Assembly: GCF_029846715.1 (NCBI RefSeq)
Contig: NZ_JARVWW010000001.1
Location: 124,001-188,000, forward strand
DNA from: Bradyrhizobium nivariense
GTDB lineage: Bacteria > Pseudomonadota > Alphaproteobacteria > Rhizobiales > Xanthobacteraceae
Reading direction: 5' to 3'
DNA: 64,000 nt
How positions within the stretch are numbered: position 1 is the first letter of the stretch; every line of letters begins with the position of its first letter. The translations under genes were made by a program, and so were the position numbers. The notes under the pieces were generated by a model that worked only from the letters and a program-made list of their open reading frames with translations, did not search any database and was not told the origin of the DNA. Of the stretch, positions 33,412 to 41,939 are shown piece after piece.

Positions 33412-34977
33412 CTATTCCGAAGGCAGATTGAACTGAAACACGGCGCCCTGTGGTTCATTCGCACCGGCCCAAAGTCGTCCTCCGTGGGCTTCGATGATTG
33501 AACGGCAGATAGACAGGCCCATGCCGGTCCCCGCCGGCTTTGTGGTATAGAAGGGCTCGAACAAGCGGTCGACCGTTGCCGCGCCAAGTCCGGGACCGTC
33601 GTCTCGCACGGCGACAACAACGCCATTTGAGGCATCTGCGGTCGTACTGATCCGTAACTCTCGCCCCCCCTCGTCGAGGCTCATTGCCTCGATGGCGTTG
33701 AGGATGAGGTTGAGAACAACTTGTTGCAGTTGGACGCGATATCCCTCGACGATCGGCAAATCGGTAGCGAGGTCTGTCTGAAGCGAGACACCGTGTTTGA
33801 GCAGTTCGCTCTGGGCTATGGTGATCACGACCAGGATGGCGGCATTGAGATCGACGCGCTCTTTCGGCGCCGGAGTGTTCTTGATCAGGGATCGAATCCA
33901 ACCGATGATCTCGCCGCCTCGGTTTGCGTCGGCGAGAATGGATGCGAGCGTCTGCCGCGCCTTCTCGAGATTCGGAGATTGAGACTCTAACCAGCTGAGT
34001 CCTGCCTCTGCGTTGCAGAGGATCGCGGTCATGGGTTGGCTTAGTTCGTGTGTAACCGAAGCCGTGACTTGTCCCATTGTCGCCGCGCGATTGGCATGTG
34101 TTAGTTCCGCCTGCATTTCGCGGAAAGTTTCGGCGGCTCGCTTACGTTCGGTGATGTCGCGGCTCAGACAAATGATCTGTCGCTCACCGCCTTCGCAGAA
34201 TTCGCGCATGCGGATTTCAACGGGAAACATACTGCCGTTCTTCCGGCGATAGCGCCTCTCGAGCGTGACGATGCCGCCAGCCTTGAGCAGCTCGCGCTTG
34301 ACCCGCCAAGTCGCTTCATCCATCTCCAGATCGAACAAGAACGGGATCCCCCCAACCAGTTCGTCCCGGCTGTAGCCCAGGGTTTCGCAAGCAGTTCGGT
34401 TCGCGTCGAGAACGCGACCGTCTGAATTGTGCAGCGTGAACGAGTCCGTCGCGTGGTCCACGAACGTGCGAAAACGGGCCTCGCTCTCCCGTACCGCCTG
34501 TTCGGCCCGCTTGCGCTCCGTGATGTGGCGCCCGACGCCGCGGTAGCCCATGAAGCGCCCCGACTGGTCAAAGACGGGCAGGCCGGAGACGGACACGTAG
34601 CGCTTGTCGCCGTCGGGCGTCGGTCGCGCGAGTTCGAAATCGCGAAACGGGAGGTGGGCATCGAGAATCTCCCGGTGCTTGCGCCAGCCCTCTTCATCGG
34701 GCTCCGAATAAGGTACCTCCCACCGTGTCCGGCCGATCTCGGAGACCGGCGGCTCCTGAAGCCTCTCAGAGAACTCCTGGCGGATGAAGCGATGCTGCGA
34801 GTCGGTTTCCCAATACACATCGAAAGAGAATTGCACCAAGGTGCGGAAGCGCTCCTCGCTTTCGCGAAGAGCTTCCTCGGAGCCCTTGTGCTCATTCAAA
34901 TTGAGCACGACCGACGGCGCCTCGAGCGGATGTTGCATATTCAAGCCTTGCCGAAGAGCTGGATCAAATGCACTCAT
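33412..34977 (-). CDS. PAS-domain sensor histidine kinase
   Basis: 521-residue cytosolic kinase with no membrane segment. Two PAS domains: residues 40-155 (EERFRTLVQFSFDVYWETDSQHRF...GRHITERKRAEQ) and 165-280 (EARFRTFVDHATDSFTLHN...LSRDITERKRAAE). HisKA with ASVTHELSQPMTAILCNAEAGLSWL (phospho-His). HATPase with N box NLILNAIEAMS, G1 VAVRDDGPGLG and G2 GTGMGLSICRSIIEAHGG. It fits FixL-like soluble kinases but lacks an obvious heme-PAS signature. No response regulator is adjacent; a Crp/Fnr gene is 1 kb away, on the other strand. Confidence 0.93.
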   Translation of the reverse strand: MSAFDPALRQGLNMQHPLEAPSVVLNLNEHKGSEEALRESEERFRTLVQFSFDVYWETDSQHRFIRQEFSERLQEPPVSEIGRTRWEVPYSEPDEEGWRKHREILDAHLPFRDFELARPTPDGDKRYVSVSGLPVFDQSGRFMGYRGVGRHITERKRAEQAVRESEARFRTFVDHATDSFTLHNSDGRVLDANRTACETLGYSRDELVGGIPFLFDLEMDEATWRVKRELLKAGGIVTLERRYRRKNGSMFPVEIRMREFCEGGERQIICLSRDITERKRAAETFREMQAELTHANRAATMGQVTASVTHELSQPMTAILCNAEAGLSWLESQSPNLEKARQTLASILADANRGGEIIGWIRSLIKNTPAPKERVDLNAAILVVITIAQSELLKHGVSLQTDLATDLPIVEGYRVQLQQVVLNLILNAIEAMSLDEGGRELRISTTADASNGVVVAVRDDGPGLGAATVDRLFEPFYTTKPAGTGMGLSICRSIIEAHGGRLWAGANEPQGAVFQFNLPSE

Positions 34978-35816
34978 TTCTTTTCTCGGGCCGGGTAGCT
35001 GGCTGTGCCTCGACCCGGAGCGGCAGATAGGCAGCGATCATCGCCAGTGCCGTGGGTCGAACCCGGCCTCACAGTGACCCATCATGGGTCAGGAATATGT
35101 CTTGTGAAGACTATACTTGCGTATACGAGGGCTTCTCGAGTGCCATGTTGAGGCGACGAGTCGGCCCAGCCGGACGAGCAAACAAGCGACCTGAGCTCTG
35201 GTTCCATTAACGCCTGTGTGCGAGACGAGGCTTTTTTGCAGAGCAACATCAGCTTTTCGCCAACAAGAGACATCACGAGACTCTCGCTCGTTGTCGCACC
35301 TTGCCGTGCTGGGCCTTCACTTGAACATGTTCTCTCTCCCAATCAAAGTAGGACGCGACGCAGGCCGCGCCCGCTCTCTCGGCGCCGGTCCCGCAAGCGA
35401 TAAGCTGCCGCCCTTGCGCTTGGCGTAAAGCCTGAGCGAACCAGGAAGAGGGCGCAAATCAAATGATCGGCTGGATCAAGGGACTGGACGTAGGGTTACG
35501 CTCCCGAGATTGGTTGGCTGCGCCCATCGGCTCCCTGTGTCTGAGAGCAAGCTCATGCCGAACTCGGCGCTCAGAGCGCCAAGTCGCGGCTGAGGTGACC
35601 AGGGGCTCCGCGGGACTAGTCGCAAGACGTCAGAGCAAGCCTGACGACGCGACGCTCTCGATATACCGCTTCCACCGTCCTGTTTGGCTAATCAGCTGAA
35701 TATCCAGAATAATTACGCGCGCTGCCATAGCGCGGAAAATAAAATCAAGTTCATTGACCTGGACGCCTCGCAGATTGAACGTGCTGTCAAACCAACAGCA
35801 CTGAGCGGGGTCTCAC
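34978..35816. other. Long intergenic region
   Basis: About 840 bp without a supported gene between the kinase start and the TPP-enzyme fragment. It contains the palindrome at 35075-35091. The small open frames here have no recognisable features; older degraded material is possible. Confidence 0.4.
35075..35091. promoter_or_regulatory. Palindrome TGACCCATCATGGGTCA
   Basis: Perfect 8-bp arms TGACCCAT/ATGGGTCA around one base, about 100 nt upstream of the histidine kinase start. Likely binding site of an unknown regulator. Confidence 0.5.
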
Positions 35817-35966
35817 ATGAAGATGCGAGCAGTCGATGCAATCGCGCGCATTCTCGAAGCCGAGTGTATCACCTGCGTCTTCGGCGTCCCAGGGCGCCGC
35901 GATCAATCCGCCGCCGCTCGGAATCCAGAAAGCGCGACTTGCCTGAGTCCGGGTTGCCTGCGTTGA
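35817..35966 (+). pseudogene. N-terminal fragment of a thiamine pyrophosphate enzyme
   Basis: The frame MKMRAVDAIARILEAECITC continues VFGVPG and then degenerates, with a stop after 49 codons. Its start matches the N-terminus of acetolactate synthase-like TPP enzymes (RAVDAIAxILxAEG...F..PG). Only the beginning of the Pyr domain is left. It sits directly upstream of the Crp/Fnr gene and is not similar to the N-terminus of the TPP enzyme at 20332-21996 beyond the family pattern. Confidence 0.7.
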
Positions 35967-35980
35967 TTCGTGGCGACGGA

Positions 35981-36736
35981 ATGGGTAACCGCCTTCTGGC
36001 AGCGCTGGCACCAGCAGATTTTGGTCTGCTGGTGCCCGGCTTAGAGACGGTCAGGCTCGATCAGGACGCGGTCCTCTCGCAAGCGGGCGACCAGATCCAG
36101 CATGTGTTCTTCCCTCACAGCGGCGCCATCTCGCTGATGATCGACATGGCGAACGGGCAGACGGTCGCCACCGCCGCAGTCGGCCGCGAGGGAGCAGTAG
36201 GCGTCCTTTCCGTACTAGGGCCATCACCTTCGGCCATTACCGCCATCGTTCGTGCGGCGGGTACCGCCTCGCGGATCCCCGCATCGCGGTTTCACGCCGC
36301 GTTCAATCGGAGTCCCGCGATCCGGCGCGCGATCCAGATGCACATGAGGGCGATGCTGATTCAGTTTCAACTCGGCACGGCCTGCAATGCGCTGCATCCG
36401 GTCCAAGCCCGCATGGCACGCTGGCTGCTCCATTTTCGCGACCGCAGCGACCATGACGTCCTCCCGCTCACTCAGGAGGCGCTGTCACAAATACTCGGTG
36501 TGCGACGAACGACGGTGACGCTCCTGATGCGCAATCTGCGCGCGTCCGGAGCGATCAGATCTGATCGACGAGGCCAGATCGAGATCGATCGATTGCGGCT
36601 CGCGGCAGCGGCGTGCGAATGCCACGATACCCTGCGTCTCGTGGTCGAGGAGATCTTCGCGACGGATACGGCCCGATCTCGCGTTTTGGCTGTGCCGGAT
36701 GATGATGCAATAGGCGAATCGGGCGATGCCATGTGA
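35981..36736 (+). CDS. Crp/Fnr family transcriptional regulator
   Basis: 251 residues from ATG 35981 (GNRLLAALAPADFGLLVPGLETVRLDQDAVLSQAGDQIQHVFFPHSGAISLM). Cyclic-nucleotide-binding-type beta barrel at residues 15-110 without the Cys cluster of FNR; the C-terminal HTH_Crp is LPLTQEALSQILGVRRTTVTLLMRNLRASGAIRSDRRGQIEIDR. The HTH reads GVRRTTVT, close to FixK/CRP patterns. The long upstream extension of the frame is not used. The IS1182-like element inserted about 155 bp after its stop codon. Confidence 0.9.
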   Translation: MGNRLLAALAPADFGLLVPGLETVRLDQDAVLSQAGDQIQHVFFPHSGAISLMIDMANGQTVATAAVGREGAVGVLSVLGPSPSAITAIVRAAGTASRIPASRFHAAFNRSPAIRRAIQMHMRAMLIQFQLGTACNALHPVQARMARWLLHFRDRSDHDVLPLTQEALSQILGVRRTTVTLLMRNLRASGAIRSDRRGQIEIDRLRLAAAACECHDTLRLVVEEIFATDTARSRVLAVPDDDAIGESGDAM

Positions 36737-36891
36737 GCCGTTTCCGCGCGGCCCAATCAAGCCGGCGGAGACGGTGCTGAAATCAAAGCCGCTTCGCCGG
36801 AGAGGAATAGCTAGTCCTTCCGCCCTGATCAGGCTGGCGAGCGGCCCTATGCGCTTGACCGGGATTTCCCGCCTAATGTCCGTTGAGGGTC

Positions 36892-38491
36892 CAGGCTGTG
36901 TAAAAACTCCGTCGATGCTATGATTCTCTTGCTGAATCGCGGGGGGAATTGATGCGGGGTTTCGTTCAAGGGGTGGATCGCCAGCAGACGACGTTGCTGC
37001 CGGAATGCCTTGATGATTGGGTCGGCGACAACAATCCTGTTCGTGCGGTCGATGTGTTCGTCGATGCGTTGGAACTCCGTGACCTCGGGTTCGATGGCGT
37101 TGATCCTGCAGCGACCGGCCGGCCAGCGTACCATCCTTCGCCGATGCTCAAGCTCTACATTTACGGCTATCTCAACCGGGTCCAATCGAGCCGGCGGTTG
37201 GAGCGCGAGGCTGGCCGCAATCTTGAAGTGATGTGGCTGACGGGACGGCTCGCGCCGGATCACAAAACCATCGCCGACTTCCGCAAGGACAACGGTCTCG
37301 CGATCAAGAAGGTTTGCGCGCAATTCGTCGAGTTGTGCCGCAAGATGGGCCTGTTGGCGAAGGCCAGCGTTGCCATTGACGGCAGCAAGTTCAAGGCCGT
37401 CAACAGTCGCGACAACAACTTCACGCAAGGCAAGATCCAGCGCCGCCAGAAGCAGATCGAAGAGAGCGTGGCACGCTACATGAGCCAACTCGATACCGCC
37501 GACCGCCAGACTGCAGCAGGCGAAGAGCCTTCGGAAACGGTGCTTCTGACCAAGACACGGCTTAGGGAAAAGCTGATGAAGCTTGAAGAAGAAGTGAAGC
37601 GGCTGGCCGCGATTGAAAAGACATTGCTCGCCTCACCCGACAAGCAGATATCGCTGACCGATCCCGATTGTCGCTCGATGGCAACAAGTGGGCGCGGCTC
37701 CGGCATGGTCGCCTACAACGTACAAAGTGCCGTCGACACCACGAACCATCTGATTGTCGCGCACGAGGTCACCAACATCGGCACCGATAGATCGCAACTG
37801 GCGGCGATGGCGCAGGCGGCGAAAGCCGCGTTGCGCAGCGATACTTTGGACGTCGTTGCGGATCGGGGTTACTTTAAGGGCGAGGAAATCCTGGCCTGTG
37901 AACAGGCCAGCGTGGCAGTCACGCTGCCCAAGCCGCAAACCTCGGGCGCCAAGTCGGCAGGCCGCTTTGGGAAGCCTGATTTTGTCTATTTGGCCAAGGA
38001 CGATGTCTATCGCTGCCCGGCCGGCGAGAAGCTGGCGCACCACTTCACCGCTGACGAAGATGGCCAGAAAATGCGGATTTACTTGACGAAGGCGTGCCGC
38101 ACTTGCCCGCTCAAGGATCAGTGCACAACGTCCAACGAGCGCCGTATCAGACGCTGGGAACACGAACACGTCGTCGAGGCCGCGCAGACGCGGCTCGATC
38201 AGAATCCCCAAGCCATGCGTGTGCGCCGCGAAACCGTCGAGCATCCGTTCGCCACGCTGAAGATGCGGATGGGTGCGACGCACTTTCTGATGAAGACGCT
38301 GCCGAAGGTGGCGACCGAGATGGCGCTGAACGTACTCAGCTACAATCTCACCCGTGTGCTGAATATCCTCGGCGTCGAGCCATTGCTGGCAGCCATGCGG
38401 GCGTGAGGCGCGGGCAGCGAACTCAATAGCGACACCGACGGCCGCCTTCGTTGCATGGAGGTGATGCGGAGCCGCGTTTTTACACAGCCTG
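36892..38491 (+). mobile_element. IS1182-family insertion sequence
   Basis: 1600 bp bounded by inverted repeats CAGGCTGTGTAAAAAC (left 36892-36907; right, inverted, 38476-38491). The 4-bp sequence GGTC occurs directly before (36888-36891) and after (38492-38495), consistent with a target-site duplication. It contains one transposase gene, intact by its reading frame, so the element may be recent and active. Confidence 0.9.
36952..38406 (+). CDS. IS1182-family transposase
   Basis: 484-residue DDE transposase (MRGFVQGVDRQQTTLLPECLDDWVGDNNPVRAVDVFVDAL). The N-terminal transposase domain has YHPSPMLKLYIYGYLNRVQSSRRLEREAGRN, typical of the IS1182/IS1380-like group. The catalytic Asp region is SVAIDGSKFKAVNSRDNNFT; DVVADRGYFKGEEI and the C-terminal ETVEHPFATLKMRMGATHFLMK supply the remaining acidic residues. 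A Cys-rich zinc-like segment (CRTCPLKDQC) is present. TTG at 36949 is an alternative start; ATG 36952 is preferred. Confidence 0.94.
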   Translation: MRGFVQGVDRQQTTLLPECLDDWVGDNNPVRAVDVFVDALELRDLGFDGVDPAATGRPAYHPSPMLKLYIYGYLNRVQSSRRLEREAGRNLEVMWLTGRLAPDHKTIADFRKDNGLAIKKVCAQFVELCRKMGLLAKASVAIDGSKFKAVNSRDNNFTQGKIQRRQKQIEESVARYMSQLDTADRQTAAGEEPSETVLLTKTRLREKLMKLEEEVKRLAAIEKTLLASPDKQISLTDPDCRSMATSGRGSGMVAYNVQSAVDTTNHLIVAHEVTNIGTDRSQLAAMAQAAKAALRSDTLDVVADRGYFKGEEILACEQASVAVTLPKPQTSGAKSAGRFGKPDFVYLAKDDVYRCPAGEKLAHHFTADEDGQKMRIYLTKACRTCPLKDQCTTSNERRIRRWEHEHVVEAAQTRLDQNPQAMRVRRETVEHPFATLKMRMGATHFLMKTLPKVATEMALNVLSYNLTRVLNILGVEPLLAAMRA

Positions 38492-38569
38492 GGTCACAAG
38501 CCGCCGAACACGTTCAATGCGGGAGACTTCCGCTTTGCGTTGGTAAGCTGAAGTTATGAGTACAAGCCC

Positions 38570-38671
38570 TAAAGCGCGATGAGATGAGGATGAATCATCA
38601 TCGCGCTTTAGGTTGTTGTTTGAGCATGATCTTTTCGGAAAACCGCTTCGCACTTTCCGGATCATGCTTTA
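38570..38671. repeat. Dispersed hairpin repeat, copy C
   Basis: Same 102-bp element as copies B and D, with one T deleted in the inner right arm (CACTTTCCGG). Its last bases supply the TAA stop of the esterase that follows on the minus strand (38669-38671). Confidence 0.92.
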
Positions 38672-39685
38672 GTTCGCCAATCCCTGCTTGTCGATCCAGT
38701 CGCCGACCAGTCTGGCGATGTCGTCGGAGTTGCGGTCCATCATCATCATGTGGGTGTTGCCCTTGATGCCTATCTTCGGCAGCTCGAACGTATCGACCTT
38801 GCCGCCGGCGGCGGCCACTGCCTGTCCCCATCTGGTCGGGTTGACCACGAGTTTCGACCACACCGGCACCTTGTCGATGAAATCGCCCCACACGATCAGA
38901 TGCGGCACGCCCTTGAGTTTCGCGGCATCAGCCTTGGCGGGATCCGGTGCACCCGAAGGTTCGATGGCGACCAGCGCCTTCACCTTGTCGGGCGCGTTCA
39001 ACGCGGCAGTGAAGCCGAAATTGCCGCCCTGGCTGTGGACCAGGATGATGCACGGGCACACCTTCTGCACCAGGGCGTCATAGGCCTTCTGCGTGGCGGC
39101 GTCGTTGGTGGCCCAGCGCGGAATGCCCTGCTTGGCGAACTGGTCGAACGCCTCGATCGGGAATTGCTCGCCCTCGAACGCCTCGCGCTTGCCACCGACC
39201 TCGTAGCTCGGCCCGATCCGGAACAGCTCCCACGCTTCCTTCTTGGGCCGGAAGAACGGCTCGCTCTTGAATATCTCCGGATAGCGCGCCCATGAGGCGC
39301 GACCGCGTTCGACCGCATCCGAGACGTAGACGTCATAACCCGCGTTCAAGAAGAACTGCTGCCAGCCAGGCTTGCCATCGGGCTTGGTCTCCCATGTCAC
39401 GCCGGAGAGCCCGCCGCCATGCCAGAGCAGCAGCGGCAGTTTCGACTTCGGCTGCGCAAGCTTGACGAACTGAACGTACATCTGCTCGACCTCGAACTCG
39501 CCGTTCGGATCGACCTTGATCGGCGGAGCACCTGGAGAGAACACGATCTCCTTGGAAGGAAGCCCGCTCAGCGCTTCGGTGTGGCCGCCGACGTGAAAGC
39601 TGCCGACCTCCTTGACGAGATAGTCTGCCGCGGCCGGCGTTGCCGCTGCGATGGTCGCCGCCAGAGCGATTGCGATTGTGCGCAT
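38669..39685 (-). CDS. Secreted alpha/beta hydrolase (esterase-like)
   Basis: 338 residues with signal peptide MRTIAIALAATIAAATPAAA. Alpha/beta-hydrolase features: oxyanion region LLLWHGGGLSGVTWE near residue 80, nucleophile elbow ILVHSQGGNFGF (Ser in H-S-Q-G-G) near residue 195, and a terminal His in GIKGNTHMMMMDRNSDD. It resembles secreted esterases/lipases, substrate unknown. The stop codon is in repeat copy C. An internally deleted relative is at 31232. Confidence 0.87.
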   Translation of the reverse strand: MRTIAIALAATIAAATPAAADYLVKEVGSFHVGGHTEALSGLPSKEIVFSPGAPPIKVDPNGEFEVEQMYVQFVKLAQPKSKLPLLLWHGGGLSGVTWETKPDGKPGWQQFFLNAGYDVYVSDAVERGRASWARYPEIFKSEPFFRPKKEAWELFRIGPSYEVGGKREAFEGEQFPIEAFDQFAKQGIPRWATNDAATQKAYDALVQKVCPCIILVHSQGGNFGFTAALNAPDKVKALVAIEPSGAPDPAKADAAKLKGVPHLIVWGDFIDKVPVWSKLVVNPTRWGQAVAAAGGKVDTFELPKIGIKGNTHMMMMDRNSDDIARLVGDWIDKQGLAN

Positions 39686-39709
39686 GAAGGTTTCCTCCGC
39701 TGTCGATGC

Positions 39710-39740
39710 TTGTTGTTGGCGGCATTGTTGCCAACAACAA
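39710..39740. promoter_or_regulatory. Palindrome upstream of esterase
   Basis: Arms TTGTTGTTGGC (39710-39720) and GCCAACAACAA (39730-39740) around 9 bp, 25-55 nt upstream of the esterase start. The identical arms precede the remnant at 31453-31483; the surrounding ~100 bp is also nearly the same. Confidence 0.7.
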
Positions 39741-39894
39741 ACGCGAAAACAACCCCATGCACAGTAGACGGCGCCTGCGGGATCAATGACTTACGATGCC
39801 CGTGACTCACCAGTAAACTTGCGATGGCAAGCCGCGATTTGACTCGTCGGGCAAAACACCCGCGTCATGTCATGATCCCGCCAACGCCATCGCA

Positions 39895-40485
39895 TCAGCC
39901 CAACTGAGCCCGCTTGGCGCGCTGTCGCCATGTGCCGACGGTGAGCCAGACCGCCGAGACCAGGAAATAGAGCGCGCCGACCGCAGCATAACCCGCGACA
40001 TTCGCGATCGAGGGAACCGCGGGCATCGTGGCCTGAACGATGAAGAAGCCGCCTGCCAGCGCTGACTGGGCCCCGCTGAGCACCATGGCCCATTGCGCGC
40101 CGAAACTCCTCCAGCGCTGGATTGCCGTCCCCAGCTGGAGCAACCCTGATAGAATCGCCCAGGCCCCGAAGATTCCGAGCACCCGGTTCATGCTCATCTG
40201 CAAAGCAACAAGCACCGCGACGGTGGTCGCCAGGCTGACCACAACGTTCAGAGCCTGCGTGCGGTTTTGAGCGAGCCCGCCGCTGCGAAACGCGTCCACG
40301 AAGTTGGCCGCGGCGTCCCATGCCGGATAGAGGACGAGCAAGGCTCCCGCGATCACCGGAGATGACGGCCCTACGGCGAACGCGGCAACGACCCAGGCGA
40401 CGGAGAACCCCGCCCGGATAAAATAGTAAACCTTCAGCCATCGTTCGCGATCGGCACGAACGAGATCCAATTGATGATGCGCCAT
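39895..40485 (-). CDS. DUF308-like multi-pass membrane protein
   Basis: 196-residue protein with about six hydrophobic segments in three pairs (FIRAGFSVAWVVAAFAVG, PVIAGALLVLYPAWDAAANFV, LATTVAVLVALQMSMNRVLGIFGAWAILSGLLQLG, WAMVLSGAQSALAGGFFIVQA and VAGYAAVGALYFLVSAVWLTV). The repeat pattern resembles DUF308/HdeD-like proteins. Its upstream region contains the same operator as the TetR gene further up, so it is probably its target. Function unknown. Confidence 0.75.
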   Translation of the reverse strand: MAHHQLDLVRADRERWLKVYYFIRAGFSVAWVVAAFAVGPSSPVIAGALLVLYPAWDAAANFVDAFRSGGLAQNRTQALNVVVSLATTVAVLVALQMSMNRVLGIFGAWAILSGLLQLGTAIQRWRSFGAQWAMVLSGAQSALAGGFFIVQATMPAVPSIANVAGYAAVGALYFLVSAVWLTVGTWRQRAKRAQLG

Positions 40486-40499
40486 AGCCTTCGTTCCTT

Positions 40500-40516
40500 T
40501 ACCTACTAGTTGGTAG
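40500..40516. promoter_or_regulatory. TetR operator before the DUF308-like gene
   Basis: TACCTACTAGTTGGTAG, 15-31 nt upstream of the membrane-protein start. It is 14 of 17 identical to TACCTTCCAGTTGGTAG at 41186-41202. TACC/GGTA form the inverted half-sites. Confidence 0.75.
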
Positions 40517-40589
40517 TTTCTCGCGCGCAGCGAGAAGGTCTCACCCCCAGCCTGCCTTCGGGGTGTCGTTGTTATCTCGCCGATGTGTT

Positions 40590-41174
40590 TCAGTGCTTGT
40601 TGGATAGCCGATCCAGCAGCGGCGTGGTGATCACACCGAACATTTTTGGATCGCCATAGGCACGCGCCGACAGCATCGCGCCGTGAATGGTCGCCATGAA
40701 TCCTTCAGCCTCGACCCGGGCTGTGCCGGAGAATTTGAGCCGCCCCTTCCGCTTGCCGCGCTCCATGACGGACGTCAGCCAGTAAGCCAAGGCGCGGAAG
40801 TGCGCACGGACTTCGAGCGCGACTTCCTCCGGCAAGATCGGGAGCTCGCTGGCAAGCAGCGCGCACACGCAGAATGGCGCCGTCGCATCATTGATGCACG
40901 TCTCCCAGTACCCGACATAGTTTTCGAGTTGTTCGCGCGGATCAGGGACATTGCGCTCGAGCGCCGACAGTCCCGCCTCGGCTTCGGCCCGGTAGCGCGA
41001 CACGAGGGTGCGCACCAGATCGACCTTGCTGGCGAAATGGTGGTGGATGCTCGGCTTGCGGATGCCGACCACCTCGGCCACGTCGGCGTAGCTGAAGCCG
41101 TTGTAGCCGCCCGCGATGATCAAGCTGCGCGCGCAGGCCAGGATGTCGTCGGCAGTCGAGGAAACGTTGGTCAT
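40590..41174 (-). CDS. TetR/AcrR family transcriptional regulator
   Basis: 194 residues; N-terminal HTH DDILACARSLIIAGGYNGFSYADVAEVVGIRKPSIHHHFASKVDLVRTLVSRYRAE is a textbook TetR domain, and the C-terminal domain (TetR_C type, with CVCALLASELPILPEEV) binds an unknown ligand. The operator TACCTTCCAGTTGGTAG lies 12 bp before its start and a copy lies before the membrane protein downstream. Autoregulation plus control of the membrane protein is the likely circuit. Confidence 0.9.
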   Translation of the reverse strand: MTNVSSTADDILACARSLIIAGGYNGFSYADVAEVVGIRKPSIHHHFASKVDLVRTLVSRYRAEAEAGLSALERNVPDPREQLENYVGYWETCINDATAPFCVCALLASELPILPEEVALEVRAHFRALAYWLTSVMERGKRKGRLKFSGTARVEAEGFMATIHGAMLSARAYGDPKMFGVITTPLLDRLSNKH

Positions 41175-41185
41175 GGCCGACTAGC

Positions 41186-41202
41186 TACCTTCCAGTTGGT
41201 AG
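41186..41202. promoter_or_regulatory. TetR operator before tetR and the deformylase-like gene
   Basis: TACCTTCCAGTTGGTAG in the 77-bp divergent region between the TetR gene (start 41174) and the deformylase-like gene (start 41252). It matches 14 of 17 bases of the site at 40500-40516. Confidence 0.75.
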
Positions 41203-41251
41203 GACGTCAAGAACGGGATGCTTCAACCATCCGTGAGTGGTAGGAGCCTGC

Positions 41252-41773
41252 ATGACCATCCGCCCGATCGTCCGCTATCCCGACCGCCGCCTCGCGATGC
41301 CGGCCCGCCCCGTCACCGCATTCGACGCAACGCTGCGCGAGCTTGCTAGCGACCTGCTCGAGACCATGCGCGCCGCGCCCGGCATCGGCATCACGGCGCC
41401 GCATATCGGCGTGCCCTTGCGCGTCGTCGTGCTCGAGCTCGACGCCAAGGACGGCGCCAAGGACGGCGCGCGCACCTACGTCAACCCGGAGATCACATGG
41501 GCCTCGCCCGAGTTGATCATGCACCGCGAGGGCAGCGTCTCGATGCCCGGGGTCAACGACGAGGTCCAGCGCCACGCCCGCGTGCGGATCAGCTATTGGG
41601 ATCTCGACGGCAACATGCAAAGCGAGGAGTCGGAAGCCTTGCGCGCCGTCTGCCACCAGCACGAGATCGACCAGCTCGACGGCATGTTCTGGATCCAGCG
41701 GCTGTCGCGGCTGAAGCGGGAGCGGCTGGTGAAGCGGTTCGAGAAGTTGTCGCGACCCCCTACGCACTCCTGA
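41252..41773 (+). CDS. Peptide deformylase-like protein with altered active site
   Basis: 173 residues from ATG 41252 (TIRPIVRYPDRRLAMPARPVTAF), preceded by GGAG. The fold is that of peptide deformylase, which removes the formyl group from nascent Met. The three signatures are present but changed: GIGITAPHIG (motif 1, normally GxGxAAxQ), EGSVSMPG (motif 2, normally EGCxS, so the metal Cys is Ser) and QHEIDQLDG (motif 3, normally HExDH, so the second His is Gln). Two of three metal ligands are lost, so normal activity is doubtful. Similar divergent homologues may have other roles. Confidence 0.8.
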   Translation: MTIRPIVRYPDRRLAMPARPVTAFDATLRELASDLLETMRAAPGIGITAPHIGVPLRVVVLELDAKDGAKDGARTYVNPEITWASPELIMHREGSVSMPGVNDEVQRHARVRISYWDLDGNMQSEESEALRAVCHQHEIDQLDGMFWIQRLSRLKRERLVKRFEKLSRPPTHS

Positions 41774-41939
41774 GACGCGCTTGCTCCGCGTGGCGAAAGC
41801 AGCGCGGCTCGTGCCGTTGATCGTTCCGACCGCGTCCATCCAGGCATGGACGGCCTTCTCGTTGAAAGGGGGTGACGGGGTTCCAGAAGCAATCTGCTCT
41901 TCGCAACGCGTCGCTTGAAACCTCTGCACCCCGCTCAGA

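Noticed and set aside
35463..35699. Plus-strand 78-codon frame in the gap before the TPP fragment
   Set aside because: No start context, homology or codon bias supports it.
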